Shown: positions 55,920-64,000 of the stretch, piece by piece
Layout of the letters: each line of letters starts with the position of its first letter
Position numbering within the stretch: position 1 is the stretch's first letter
Source of the DNA: Duganella sp. CF517
GTDB lineage: Bacteria; Pseudomonadota; Gammaproteobacteria; Burkholderiales; Burkholderiaceae_D
DNA length: 64,000 nt
Direction: 5' to 3'
Assembly (NCBI RefSeq): GCF_900110275.1
Contig: NZ_FODC01000003.1
Coordinates: 310,001-374,000, forward strand
Notes under the pieces: model-generated
The model's input: the letters and a program-made list of their open reading frames with translations, nothing else
Databases searched by the model: none
What the model was told of the DNA's origin: nothing
Position numbers and translations under genes: made by a program

Positions 55920-57023
55920 ATGTCGAATTCCGCTTCCCCACGCTACCTGGCGCTGGACGTCTTCCGGGGCCTGACCCTGGCGCTGATGATCGTCGTGAAC
56001 ACGCCGGGCGGGCCCGAAAGCTACGGCCCGCTCGAACACGCGGCCTGGCACGGCTTCACGCTGACCGATCTGGTGTTCCCGTCCTTCCTGTTCGTGGTGG
56101 GCGCCGCGCTGAGTCTGAGCATGCAAAAGTTCGGCGGCCACGGCGAAGCCTACTTCCTCAAGCGCGTCGTCAAGCGCGGCGCGCTGATTTTCCTGGTCGG
56201 CTACCTGTTGTACTGGTTCCCGTTCCTGACGCCCGAATGGACGCTGGCGCCGCTCGGCGCCACCCGCGTCATGGGCGTGCTGCAGCGCATCGGCCTGTGC
56301 TACCTGTTCGGCGCGCTGATCGTGCGCTATGGCGGCATGCGCGGCGCGCTGGCGTTCAGCGTGGTGGCCTTGCTCGGCTACTGGTGGATGCTGGCGTCGT
56401 TCGGCGACTACACGCTGGCCGGCAACGCCGCGCTGAAGGTCGACCTGGCGCTGCTGGGCGAGCCGCATATGTATCGCGGCGAAGGCGTCCCATTCGACCC
56501 GGAGGGCATCCTCAGCACCCTGCCGTCGATCGTCAACGTGCTGGCCGGTTACGCGGCGGCCGTCTGGCTGCGGCGCAAGGGGCCGGGGCCCCGCACGGTG
56601 GCGGCGCTTGCCGCGGCCGGAGCGGCGTGCCTGCTGCTGGCGTACGGATGGGATGTGCTGCTGCCGATTAACAAGAAGCTCTGGACCAGCAGCTACGTCG
56701 CCTGTACCGTGGGCTGGGACCTGATCATCCTGGCCGCGCTGGTGGCGGCGATCGACATGGCCGGCGCGCGCTTCGGCACCTACTTCTTCGAGGTGTTCGG
56801 CAAGAACACGCTGTTTATCTACGTGCTGGCCGACGTCGCGGTGGTGGTGCTGGCGCGCCTGCACGCGGGCGGCGAGACGGTGTACCGCTGGCTGTATCAA
56901 ACCCTGTTCCTGTCGTGGGCGTCGCCGCTCGACGCCTCGCTGCTGTTCGCCGTGGCGTTCATGCTGGCGTGCTGGCTGGTGGCCTATGCGATGGATCGCC
57001 GAAAAATCTACGTCAAACTCTGA
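55920..57023 (+). CDS. HGSNAT/DUF5009 membrane protein, copy 2
   Basis: A 367-residue paralogue of the previous gene, starting one base after its stop. Start region YLALDVFRGLTLALMIVVN and FPSFLFVVGAALSLSM match the same family; about ten membrane segments. The two are diverged, so they may handle different substrates or form a heteromer. It is coupled to the chitinase gene, whose ribosome site overlaps its stop. Confidence 0.85.
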   Translation: MSNSASPRYLALDVFRGLTLALMIVVNTPGGPESYGPLEHAAWHGFTLTDLVFPSFLFVVGAALSLSMQKFGGHGEAYFLKRVVKRGALIFLVGYLLYWFPFLTPEWTLAPLGATRVMGVLQRIGLCYLFGALIVRYGGMRGALAFSVVALLGYWWMLASFGDYTLAGNAALKVDLALLGEPHMYRGEGVPFDPEGILSTLPSIVNVLAGYAAAVWLRRKGPGPRTVAALAAAGAACLLLAYGWDVLLPINKKLWTSSYVACTVGWDLIILAALVAAIDMAGARFGTYFFEVFGKNTLFIYVLADVAVVVLARLHAGGETVYRWLYQTLFLSWASPLDASLLFAVAFMLACWLVAYAMDRRKIYVKL

Positions 57024-57030
57024 GGACAAC

Positions 57031-58293
57031 ATGCGTACACGTTTATCTTGCCTGGCCGTCGCCGCCACCCTGCTGGCCGGCGCCGCGCCGGCAGCCGAAG
57101 TGGGCTCCTACTACACCAGCTGGAGCGTGGGAAAGGGCTTCCGCCTGAAGCAACTGGACCGCTCGGGCAGCGCCGCCGGCTTCACCTATCTCGTGTACGC
57201 CTTCGAAAATGTCTACAAGATGCCCGACGGGGGCGTGCGCTGCGACAGCGGGCGTGACAGCGACCATGTCGCCGACGGCATGAACGCCACGCTCGATTAC
57301 GCGCGCCGCTTCACCGCCGACGAATCGGTCGACGGCAGCGCCGACCAGGCTGGCCAGCCGCTGGCCGGTAACTTCAACCAGCTGGCGCAGCTGAAAAAAC
57401 GCCACCCCGCGCTCAAGGTGCTGGTCGCGCTGGGCGGCGGCGAATGGTCGCACCAGTTCCCGGCCGGCGCCGCCACGGCGGCTTCGCGCAGCGCGCTGGT
57501 GTCGTCCTGCATCGACCTTTACCTGCGCGGCAACCTGCCCAAACTGGACGGCCATGGCGGCGCCGGCGCCGCCGCCGGCGTGTTCGACGGCATCGATCTG
57601 GATTGGGAGCATCCGGGGGCTGGCGACAAGGCCAACTTCACGCTGCTGCTGGAGGAATTCCGCCGCCAGCTCGACGCGCTGGGCAAAGCCAACGGCAAGC
57701 GCTATCTGCTGACCGCCGCCGTCAACAGTACCGACGAGAAAATGCGCCACACCGATCCGGCGGCCTACAGCCGCTCGCTGGACTGGATCAACCTCATGAC
57801 GTACGACTTCCACGGCGCCTGGAGCAAGCAGGGACCGACCGGCTTCCAATCCAATCTGTACAGCGATCCGGCCAGCGGCGACGCCAGCCCGCGCAGCGTG
57901 GAAGCGGGCGTCAAGCGCTTCATCGCGGCCGGCGTGCCGGCGTCCAGGATCGTGGTCGGCGTGCCGTTCTACGCGCGCGGCTGGAGCGGCGTCGGCGCCG
58001 CCAACAATGGCCTGTACCAGCCGGCGACCGGGCCTGCGCAAGGCTTCGAAGAGGGCGCGGAACAGTATTCGACGATCGCGGCGCGCGGCCTGACCACCTT
58101 TTATCATCCGCTCACGAAGCAGCTGTGGACCTACGATAAGGGTACCTTCTGGACCTACGACGACCCGCGCGTGATTCGCGACAAGGCGGACTACGTGCGC
58201 GCGCAAGGCTTGCGCGGCCTGATGTCCTGGTCGCTGGACCAGGACGACGCCGCCTTCTCGCTGTCACGCGCGATGCAAGCAGTACGCAAGTGA
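57031..58293 (+). CDS. GH18 chitinase, secreted
   Basis: A 420-residue enzyme with a signal peptide (ending GAAPAAEV). The GH18 motif DGIDLDWE is intact at residues 186-193, with catalytic E193. Later landmarks are WINLMTYDFHG and the closing LRGLMSWSLDQDD. It hydrolyses beta-1,4-GlcNAc chains. The ATG at 57031 follows TGAGGA, which contains the previous stop. Confidence 0.93.
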   Translation: MRTRLSCLAVAATLLAGAAPAAEVGSYYTSWSVGKGFRLKQLDRSGSAAGFTYLVYAFENVYKMPDGGVRCDSGRDSDHVADGMNATLDYARRFTADESVDGSADQAGQPLAGNFNQLAQLKKRHPALKVLVALGGGEWSHQFPAGAATAASRSALVSSCIDLYLRGNLPKLDGHGGAGAAAGVFDGIDLDWEHPGAGDKANFTLLLEEFRRQLDALGKANGKRYLLTAAVNSTDEKMRHTDPAAYSRSLDWINLMTYDFHGAWSKQGPTGFQSNLYSDPASGDASPRSVEAGVKRFIAAGVPASRIVVGVPFYARGWSGVGAANNGLYQPATGPAQGFEEGAEQYSTIAARGLTTFYHPLTKQLWTYDKGTFWTYDDPRVIRDKADYVRAQGLRGLMSWSLDQDDAAFSLSRAMQAVRK

Positions 58294-59255
58294 ACCGGCG
58301 TCGCGCGGCCGCCGGCGTGTGCATCGCCGCCGCCGTCGCGACGGCCGCAGCGGTCTCGGGCGCATTGGGCGCATTGGGCACACTTGGCACGAGCACCATG
58401 CCGGGCGCCCCTGGCCAGGCGGGCAAGGGCGCGCTGCCCGCGCGCGTGCTGGCCGGCTACTACCCCGGCTGGCACGAGGTGCCGCCGCGCGTGCGCGATA
58501 TCGATCCCCATTACGGCCTGCTGTACCTGTTCGCCGCGCGGCCGGTGGGCGGGCCGCCCGGCACCACCGGCGCGGTGTATTGGACGGCGCCTGGCGACGG
58601 CCGCGGCGCCGCCACGCACTTCGGCGACGACTTGCGGTACGCGCGCGCGGTACAGGGACGCAAGATCATCCTGTCGGTGGGCGGCGACGGCAACGGCATG
58701 AGTTTTCCCGACCGCGCCAAGTCGCGCGCCTTCGTCGCCAGCATCGCGCGGCTGCACCGGCAGTTCGGCGGCTTCGATGGCCTGGACTGGAACACCTTCC
58801 AGGCCAACCAGCGTCCCGACACCGCCGAAATGATCTGGATCAGCCTTGAACTCAAACGCCTGTACCCCGGCTTCATCGTCAGCGCGCCGCCGGCGCCGTG
58901 GAGCGCCGTCGACCGGCGCTTCTGCCGCGAGATGCTGAGCGCCGGCGCCCTCGACTACTGCGCGCCGCAGTACTACGACGGTCCCAACCTGGCCGATCCG
59001 GCCTACGTGATTGCCAGCGTCGACCAGTGGGTCGAGCTGCTCGGCGCCGCGCACGTGGTGGTCGGCTTCGGCATCAACAACGCCCCCAATTTCATGAGCG
59101 AGACGCAGGCCGCCGCCACCTGGCGCGAAGTGCAGCGCCGCCACCCCGATCTGCGCGGCGCCTTCAACTGGGAAGTGGCTACCGACGAGCGCCAGGGTTG
59201 GCCCTTCGCCCGCAAGCTCGGACCGATGGTGCTGCGCGGCGCGGCCGGTCTCTGA
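58290..59255 (+). CDS. GH18-like protein with lost catalytic motif
   Basis: A 321-residue exported protein starting with GTG in a GTGA overlap with the chitinase stop. A signal helix and Gly/Ala-rich linker precede the GH18 fold (RVLAGYYPGWHEVPP, GRKIILSVGGDGNG, WVELLGAAHVVVGFGINN). At the active-site strand it reads FDGLDWNTF (D163-F170) where active enzymes have DxxDxDxE, so the third Asp and the catalytic Glu are replaced. It may be a chitin-binding lectin or use a different mechanism. Confidence 0.82.
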   Translation: MNRRRAAAGVCIAAAVATAAAVSGALGALGTLGTSTMPGAPGQAGKGALPARVLAGYYPGWHEVPPRVRDIDPHYGLLYLFAARPVGGPPGTTGAVYWTAPGDGRGAATHFGDDLRYARAVQGRKIILSVGGDGNGMSFPDRAKSRAFVASIARLHRQFGGFDGLDWNTFQANQRPDTAEMIWISLELKRLYPGFIVSAPPAPWSAVDRRFCREMLSAGALDYCAPQYYDGPNLADPAYVIASVDQWVELLGAAHVVVGFGINNAPNFMSETQAAATWREVQRRHPDLRGAFNWEVATDERQGWPFARKLGPMVLRGAAGL

Positions 59256-59304
59256 GCGGTTCGGCTCCCATGTTGCAATGGCGGCACAGGAACTGTGTAA
59301 TGAA

Positions 59305-59415
59305 TTGTAAGGTTTTGCATGCATTCTTTAGCAACGCGGGCTTCGGCGGGGTGGGGCCGGACCGGCGCGTAAAGAAGTGTAAGAGCGCGCCCCGCCGATT
59401 CGATGAATAGTCAAT
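59305..59415 (+). promoter_or_regulatory. Regulon boxes upstream of the TonB receptor
   Basis: The 335-base gap before the receptor gene has TTGTAAGGTTTT (box 1, 59305-59316), GTAAAGAAGTGTAAG (box 2, 59369-59383) and AATAGTCAAT (box 3, 59406-59415). Box 1 is identical to the one before the regulator, and box 2 differs by one base from that before the DUF5009 genes. The distance from box 3 to the start is 175 bases. The gap holds no gene. Confidence 0.6.
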
Positions 59416-59590
59416 CGATTCAATCACTTACAAACTATTTTTTGGTTCCGCGCGGGGGTTTGCGCCGGTCCGGAGCGCGGTGTTAGTGTTGCAACACGGC
59501 TGCAGGAAAACGCAAGAATAACCGCCACGCCGTCGGATGGACTTCAATCGAGATGACGGCATGTCCGTCACGCCTACAAGAGGAAAGAGC

Positions 59591-62260
59591 ATGTTTGATT
59601 TGAATCGCAGGAAGACCCTGATCAGCTCTGCAGTCACCGGCGCGCTGGCGGTGCTGGCGCTGCCGGCATTGGGCCAGGAGGCGGCCGGCACCGCCAGCAC
59701 GGCCAAGTCGGCGGACACGATCCAGGAGGTGATGGTCACCGCCACGCGCTACAGCACGTCCCTGCTGAAAACGCCCGTCGCGGTCACCGCCGTCACCCAG
59801 GAGGACCTGACGCGCCAGGGCGCGGTCAATGTCAAGTCGCTGTCCGGCGAAGTGCCCAATCTGCAGCTGGGCGGCTCGGTCGACGGCAGCTCGGGCGTGC
59901 AGATCGCCATACGGGGCGTGTCCAATTCCGACTTCACCGAGATCGGCAACCCGGCCGTCGGCCTGCACGTCGCCGGTATTTATTCGCCCCGTCCGCAGGG
60001 CGCGCTGGCGCTGCTGTTCGACCTGGACCGGCTGGAGATCCTGCGCGGCCCGCAAGGCACGCTGTTCGGCCGCAACTCGACCGGCGGCAGCATCAACATC
60101 ATTCCGAACAAGCCGGTGATCGGCAGCAAGGAAGGCAGCGTCGAACTCGACATCGGCAACTACAACCAACGCCAGCTCAACGTGGTGCAAAACATCCCGG
60201 TGTCCGACGACATCGCGCTGCGCTTCACCGCGATGGGCGTCAAGCGCGACGGCTGGATCAACCAGACCCAGGACCGCTACGACGTCAACATGCCGTCGAA
60301 GGGCTTCCCGGCCGACGGCATCCCGGACACCGACCAGCGCCGCAACCATCCGGTGGCCAAAAGCGACTACTACACCAACCGCGACCAATGGGCCGCGCGC
60401 CTGTCCGGCCTGTGGAAGGTCAACAAGGACCTGCAATGGCTGCTCACCTACGAAAACTACCAGAACAACGACGCCGGCGACCTGGCGCTCAAGGATTGCG
60501 CGCAGGCGGCCGGCACCCCTTACGCCTGCAAGGGCGGCAAGTACGACGTGGCCATCAACGTGCCGGGCATCACCGACATGTCGATCCGCACGCTGCGCTC
60601 GAACATCGTGTGGAACCTCGATAAACAGACCGACATCGAATACAGCTACGCGCATGCGGTGCAGCGCCGCTTCCAGCAGCAGGACACCGACGCCGGCTAC
60701 CAGAACATCGAGGCCGACGTCGACGCCACGGCCGCCGCCGGCGGCGACCATTGGCCGGTGGTGGACGCGGCCACCTACACGATGGCGTCGAAGTTCGCCT
60801 CCGACGTCCACGAGCTGCAGCTGCGCCAGAACTTCGGCACGCTGCGCTATGTGGCCGGCTTGTTCTACATGAAGGAGAAGAACAACATCGACTTCGGCCA
60901 GGACTACCTGAACCAGGGGCCGAGCGGCTACCCGTACTCCAACTTCTACCACCAGCCCGACCGCCAATCGGAGTCCAAGGCCGCCTTCGCGCAAGCGGAC
61001 TGGCAGTTCGCGCCGACGTGGAACTTCACCGCCGGCGTGCGCATGAGCAAGGACAAGCGCGCCGACAACAACGGCCAGTTCTGGGAATCGTACGGCAAGG
61101 ACTACTTCAACGGCATGCTCGATCCGGGCGGTCCCGGCACGCCCGGCTACACCGGCGTCAATTCGGGCCTGCTCAAGCCTGGCATGGGCGCCTACTACGG
61201 CAGCGGCGTGTTCCCGGCGGCGTCGTCGATCAGCAACCACGAGGAATCGTGGAGCAAAACCACCGGCCGCCTGGGCTTGACGTGGCAGCTCGATCCGCGC
61301 AACATGGTCTACACCTCGCTGTCGACCGGCTACAAGGCGGGCGGCTTCAACGACCGCTTCAACCTGTGCGGCACCGAGCTCGACGCCAACGGCAAGCCTT
61401 ACGATTGCGCCTCCGGTCCGCCGGGACCGCAGTACTCGTTCCTGCCGTACCGGCCGGAGACCGTCACTAACCTGGAGCTGGGTTACAAGGGCAAGCTGCT
61501 CGACGACCGTTTGACGCTGTCGGCCACGGTGTTCTACAGCCGCTACAAGGACATGCAAGCGACCGGCCAGCACACCGTGGGCCGCAGCAAGCGCACCTGC
61601 GACGCCGACCATCCGGCCTGCGACGCCGTCATCAGCTGGTATTCGACCCAGAACATCGGCCGCGCCGACATCAAGGGGCTGGAGCTGGAAGGGCAGTACC
61701 GTCCATGGCGCGACGCCCGCATCAGCTATTCGGCATCGCTGCTGAGCGCGAAGATCGCCGACTACCCGACCTACAGCGACGATATCGGCTGCGACGCCCG
61801 CGCCAAGCAGGGCGTTACGCCATGCCCGGACTACTACAGCGGCACCGATCCATCGCTGGCGCAGCTGCGTCCGTACAACGTGGTGGGCAACCACCTGCCG
61901 TATTCGCCGCCGAAGACCATGGCCCTGAGCTTCTCGCAGGACTTTTACTTCAACGACGGCTGGTCGCTGTCGCCGTGGGTGCAGTGGCGCTGGCAGGACA
62001 AGATGTTCTTCTCGCTGCGCAACCTCGATACGCCGCACCTGTCCGACGGCCAGAAGGCCTACAGCCAGGTCGACGCCGCGCTGCGCCTGAGCGCGCCGAG
62101 CGGGGCGAGGTTCCCGTGGCATGCCGAACTTTATGTGCGCAACGTCGGCGACGTGCGCGCCAAGACGTGGGGCGGCATCGGCGGCCCGCAATCGACGTTC
62201 ACGCTGGCTTCCTACAACGATCCGCGCATGTTCGGCATCCGCGTGGGCACCGAATGGTAG
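59591..62260 (+). CDS. Large TonB-dependent receptor, candidate chitooligosaccharide importer
   Basis: An 889-residue outer-membrane receptor. The ATG at 59591 follows AGAGGAAAG and starts a signal peptide (ending ALPALGQEA). IQEVMVTATRYSTSLLKTPV is the TonB-box region; the plug includes LEILRGPQGTLFGRNSTGG. The barrel ends in the aromatic TEW. Its neighbours, two chitinases and DUF5009 proteins, suggest import of chitin oligosaccharides, but this is inference. Confidence 0.9.
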   Translation: MFDLNRRKTLISSAVTGALAVLALPALGQEAAGTASTAKSADTIQEVMVTATRYSTSLLKTPVAVTAVTQEDLTRQGAVNVKSLSGEVPNLQLGGSVDGSSGVQIAIRGVSNSDFTEIGNPAVGLHVAGIYSPRPQGALALLFDLDRLEILRGPQGTLFGRNSTGGSINIIPNKPVIGSKEGSVELDIGNYNQRQLNVVQNIPVSDDIALRFTAMGVKRDGWINQTQDRYDVNMPSKGFPADGIPDTDQRRNHPVAKSDYYTNRDQWAARLSGLWKVNKDLQWLLTYENYQNNDAGDLALKDCAQAAGTPYACKGGKYDVAINVPGITDMSIRTLRSNIVWNLDKQTDIEYSYAHAVQRRFQQQDTDAGYQNIEADVDATAAAGGDHWPVVDAATYTMASKFASDVHELQLRQNFGTLRYVAGLFYMKEKNNIDFGQDYLNQGPSGYPYSNFYHQPDRQSESKAAFAQADWQFAPTWNFTAGVRMSKDKRADNNGQFWESYGKDYFNGMLDPGGPGTPGYTGVNSGLLKPGMGAYYGSGVFPAASSISNHEESWSKTTGRLGLTWQLDPRNMVYTSLSTGYKAGGFNDRFNLCGTELDANGKPYDCASGPPGPQYSFLPYRPETVTNLELGYKGKLLDDRLTLSATVFYSRYKDMQATGQHTVGRSKRTCDADHPACDAVISWYSTQNIGRADIKGLELEGQYRPWRDARISYSASLLSAKIADYPTYSDDIGCDARAKQGVTPCPDYYSGTDPSLAQLRPYNVVGNHLPYSPPKTMALSFSQDFYFNDGWSLSPWVQWRWQDKMFFSLRNLDTPHLSDGQKAYSQVDAALRLSAPSGARFPWHAELYVRNVGDVRAKTWGGIGGPQSTFTLASYNDPRMFGIRVGTEW

Positions 62261-62300
62261 GCGCCGGCATTTTCTGATTTGCCCGTGGTACAGCAGCAAA

Positions 62301-62324
62301 CGGCGGTCCGCGCGCGGACCGCCG
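62301..62324. promoter_or_regulatory. Perfect 24-bp palindrome before the second chitinase
   Basis: CGGCGGTCCG, CGCG and CGGACCGCCG form a perfect palindrome that folds into a ten-base stem with a CGCG loop. It is 40 bases after the receptor stop and 53 before the chitinase start. No U tract follows, so it may be an mRNA stabiliser or attenuating hairpin between cistrons. Confidence 0.55.
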
Positions 62325-62376
62325 GGGCGGACTACGCCCGGTCGTTCCCGAAATCCATACAACCAGGAGACTTGCC

Positions 62377-63978
62377 GTGATCGCTATCCCATTTGTTCCA
62401 ACCCGCCTGCGCGCGCTGGCCGCATCCGTGGCGCTGGCCGCCGCCACCTTCGGCGGCGACGCTTGCGCCGCCTTCGTGCTGGCCTATACCGACGGCCAGG
62501 TGGCGCAGTCGTACACCAACCTGCAGGCCCACTACGCCAACCTGTCGGCCGTGGGCCTCGGCTCGTCGTACGCCATGCTGGCCAACGGCGCCATCGACAG
62601 CAGCGGCCTAACCGCCACCACCAACAGCATCATCGCCTTCGCCAAGGGCAAGAACCTGCCGCTGTATCCGACCGTTTCCGATTACAGCAATTCTTACGGC
62701 GGCTTCGATCCGGCCGTCAGCAACGGCTTGCTGGCGACGGCCGCCAGCCGCGCCACCGCCGTCGCCAACCTGGTCAACCTGGCGGTCAACAACGGCTTCG
62801 CCGGCATCGACATCGACCTCGAGGCGGTGCAGCCGGCGATGAAGACGCAGATGACGTCGTTCATCAACGCGCTGGCGACCGGCCTGCACAACCAGAACAA
62901 AAAACTGATCATCAGCATTCCGCCGATGAGCGGCGACGGCCAGCCGGAATACCTGGCCGGCTACGACTACGCGGCCATCGGCGCGGCGGTCGATTACTTC
63001 CAGCTGATGACGTACGACGAAGTCGGTCCCGGCTGGTCGTCGTCCAGCTCGGCCACCTGGCCGGGACCGGAGGCGGGCCTGGACTGGATGAAGTCCAAGC
63101 TGGCGTACGCGGTTTCGCGCGTGCCGGCGGCCAAGGTGCTGCACGGCCTGCCGACCTACGGCTATGACTACAGCACCAGGAACATGGTGTACTGGAAGGG
63201 CACCAACGGCGTGTCCGGTTACAACGACGTGATCGCCGCCCACGCCGCGGTCAAGCGCCGCGACACCGCGTCGGCCACGCCCTACGCCACCTGGGGCACG
63301 GTGGTGCAGCAGCCGGACGGCACCGAATGGACCACCGCCAACAAGCAGCCGGTGCTGTGGTATGACGACGCCCAAAGCATCACCGCCAAGGCGGCGCTGG
63401 TAAACACCTATGCGCTGGGCGGCGCCAGCGTCTGGGCCATGGGCTACGAGGACGGCGGCTTCTGGAGCGCGGTGGCCGCCGGCCTGGGCGGCGGCAGTAC
63501 CACCGATGGCAATATCGCCACCAGCGGCACCGGCTATGCGTGGACCGCCAACACCGCCGCCACCGCCAACACCAACAAAGCGGCCGCGCCGGCGGTCAAC
63601 GACGGCAACACCAGCGCCAGCCTGACGCTCAGCGGCGCGGGCGAGGGTGGGAACCAGCGCTGGCAGGCGGCCGGCGTGACCTGGAGCGCCGGCAAGACCG
63701 TTTCGTCGGCGAAGTTGCTGCACGGCGCCATCGACACCTACGGCAACGGCTACTTCGAGGCCGGCCTCAGTTTGCAGTACACGACGAACGGATCGACCTG
63801 GGTGGAATCGGGCTGGGCGGTGAGTCCGGCCTACCCGAACAGCGCGGCCGCCGGCGGCGCCACCTATACGTTCAGCGGCGCCGCGCTTGCCGGTGTGACC
63901 GGCGTACGGGTGTCGGGACGGACCGGCGCCTCGTCCTGGAGCGGCGCGGTCAGGGAACTGCAGGTGCTGGGCCATTGA
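62377..63978 (+). CDS. GH18 chitinase with C-terminal discoidin-like domain
   Basis: A 533-residue secreted enzyme with GTG start after AGGAG. Signal peptide ends near DACAAF. The active-site strand reads AGIDIDLE (142-149), keeping D145, D147 and catalytic E149; the first Asp is Ala, as in YaaH-like GH18. FQLMTYDE and GGASVWAMGYED match the fold. Residues about 395-533 form an F5/8-like binding domain. It follows the TonB receptor gene and probably joins the chitin set. Confidence 0.9.
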   Translation: MIAIPFVPTRLRALAASVALAAATFGGDACAAFVLAYTDGQVAQSYTNLQAHYANLSAVGLGSSYAMLANGAIDSSGLTATTNSIIAFAKGKNLPLYPTVSDYSNSYGGFDPAVSNGLLATAASRATAVANLVNLAVNNGFAGIDIDLEAVQPAMKTQMTSFINALATGLHNQNKKLIISIPPMSGDGQPEYLAGYDYAAIGAAVDYFQLMTYDEVGPGWSSSSSATWPGPEAGLDWMKSKLAYAVSRVPAAKVLHGLPTYGYDYSTRNMVYWKGTNGVSGYNDVIAAHAAVKRRDTASATPYATWGTVVQQPDGTEWTTANKQPVLWYDDAQSITAKAALVNTYALGGASVWAMGYEDGGFWSAVAAGLGGGSTTDGNIATSGTGYAWTANTAATANTNKAAAPAVNDGNTSASLTLSGAGEGGNQRWQAAGVTWSAGKTVSSAKLLHGAIDTYGNGYFEAGLSLQYTTNGSTWVESGWAVSPAYPNSAAAGGATYTFSGAALAGVTGVRVSGRTGASSWSGAVRELQVLGH

Positions 63979-64000
63979 TGTCATTTCACGGAGGTGGGCA

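Overview
The window is high-GC DNA from a Gram-negative, polysaccharide-degrading bacterium. It most resembles the Massilia/Duganella/Janthinobacterium group (Oxalobacteraceae, Betaproteobacteria). This rests on two PEP-CTERM proteins, two TonB-dependent receptors, many secreted glycoside hydrolases, an arylsulfonate-type (asf-like) sulfur cluster and strong G/C codon bias. No rRNA, tRNA, CRISPR array, transposase or prophage was seen.

Layout. 0-4 kb: the 3' end of a gene, a TerC-CBS membrane protein, an orphan gene and a methyltransferase. 3.8-16.4 kb (minus strand): a GH115 alpha-glucuronidase and a GH43-like/GH35 beta-galactosidase fusion (translationally coupled), a P-type ATPase, and a di-heme DUF1111 lipoprotein with two discoidin domains under a perfect 16-bp palindrome. 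16.6-20.1 kb: a small unknown gene, a divergent SDR/AraC pair and an acyltransferase. 20.2-22.8 kb: a cobalamin riboswitch and TonB-dependent receptor. 22.75-30.0 kb (minus): GntR regulator, AsfA-like flavoprotein, ferredoxin, ABC importer for a sulfonate-type substrate, HEAT-repeat protein and DUF971 protein. 30.3-32.3 kb: a PEP-CTERM protein and a GH5 enzyme with twin Cys/Trp repeats.

32.3-39.6 kb: a fructose-type sugar locus. An frcBCA-like importer, FucU/RbsD-like mutarotase and ROK repressor lie on the minus strand; a PfkB kinase and a LamB-type porin diverge from them. 39.6-46.4 kb: a decayed small gene, a CitMHS citrate transporter, a matrixin operon (metalloprotease, 91-aa protein, and a free copy of the protease's C-terminal domain), a frameshifted GGDEF-EAL gene and a frameshifted small gene. 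46.3-50.2 kb: an inverted-repeat cluster running into the end of a Kef-type antiporter gene, a PEP-CTERM protein and a KfrA-like coiled-coil protein.

50.2-64 kb: a probable chitin/GlcNAc-polymer locus. It holds an OmpR-type response regulator, a periplasmic-propeller histidine kinase, two HGSNAT/DUF5009 membrane proteins, a GH18 chitinase, a catalytically degenerate GH18 protein, a large TonB-dependent receptor and a second chitinase with a C-terminal binding domain. Two observations stand out. Three promoters here (before the regulator, the DUF5009 pair and the receptor) share the same ordered DNA boxes, as a local regulon would. The regulator's leader also encodes mutually exclusive antiterminator and terminator hairpins, suggesting RNA-level control of the sensory system.
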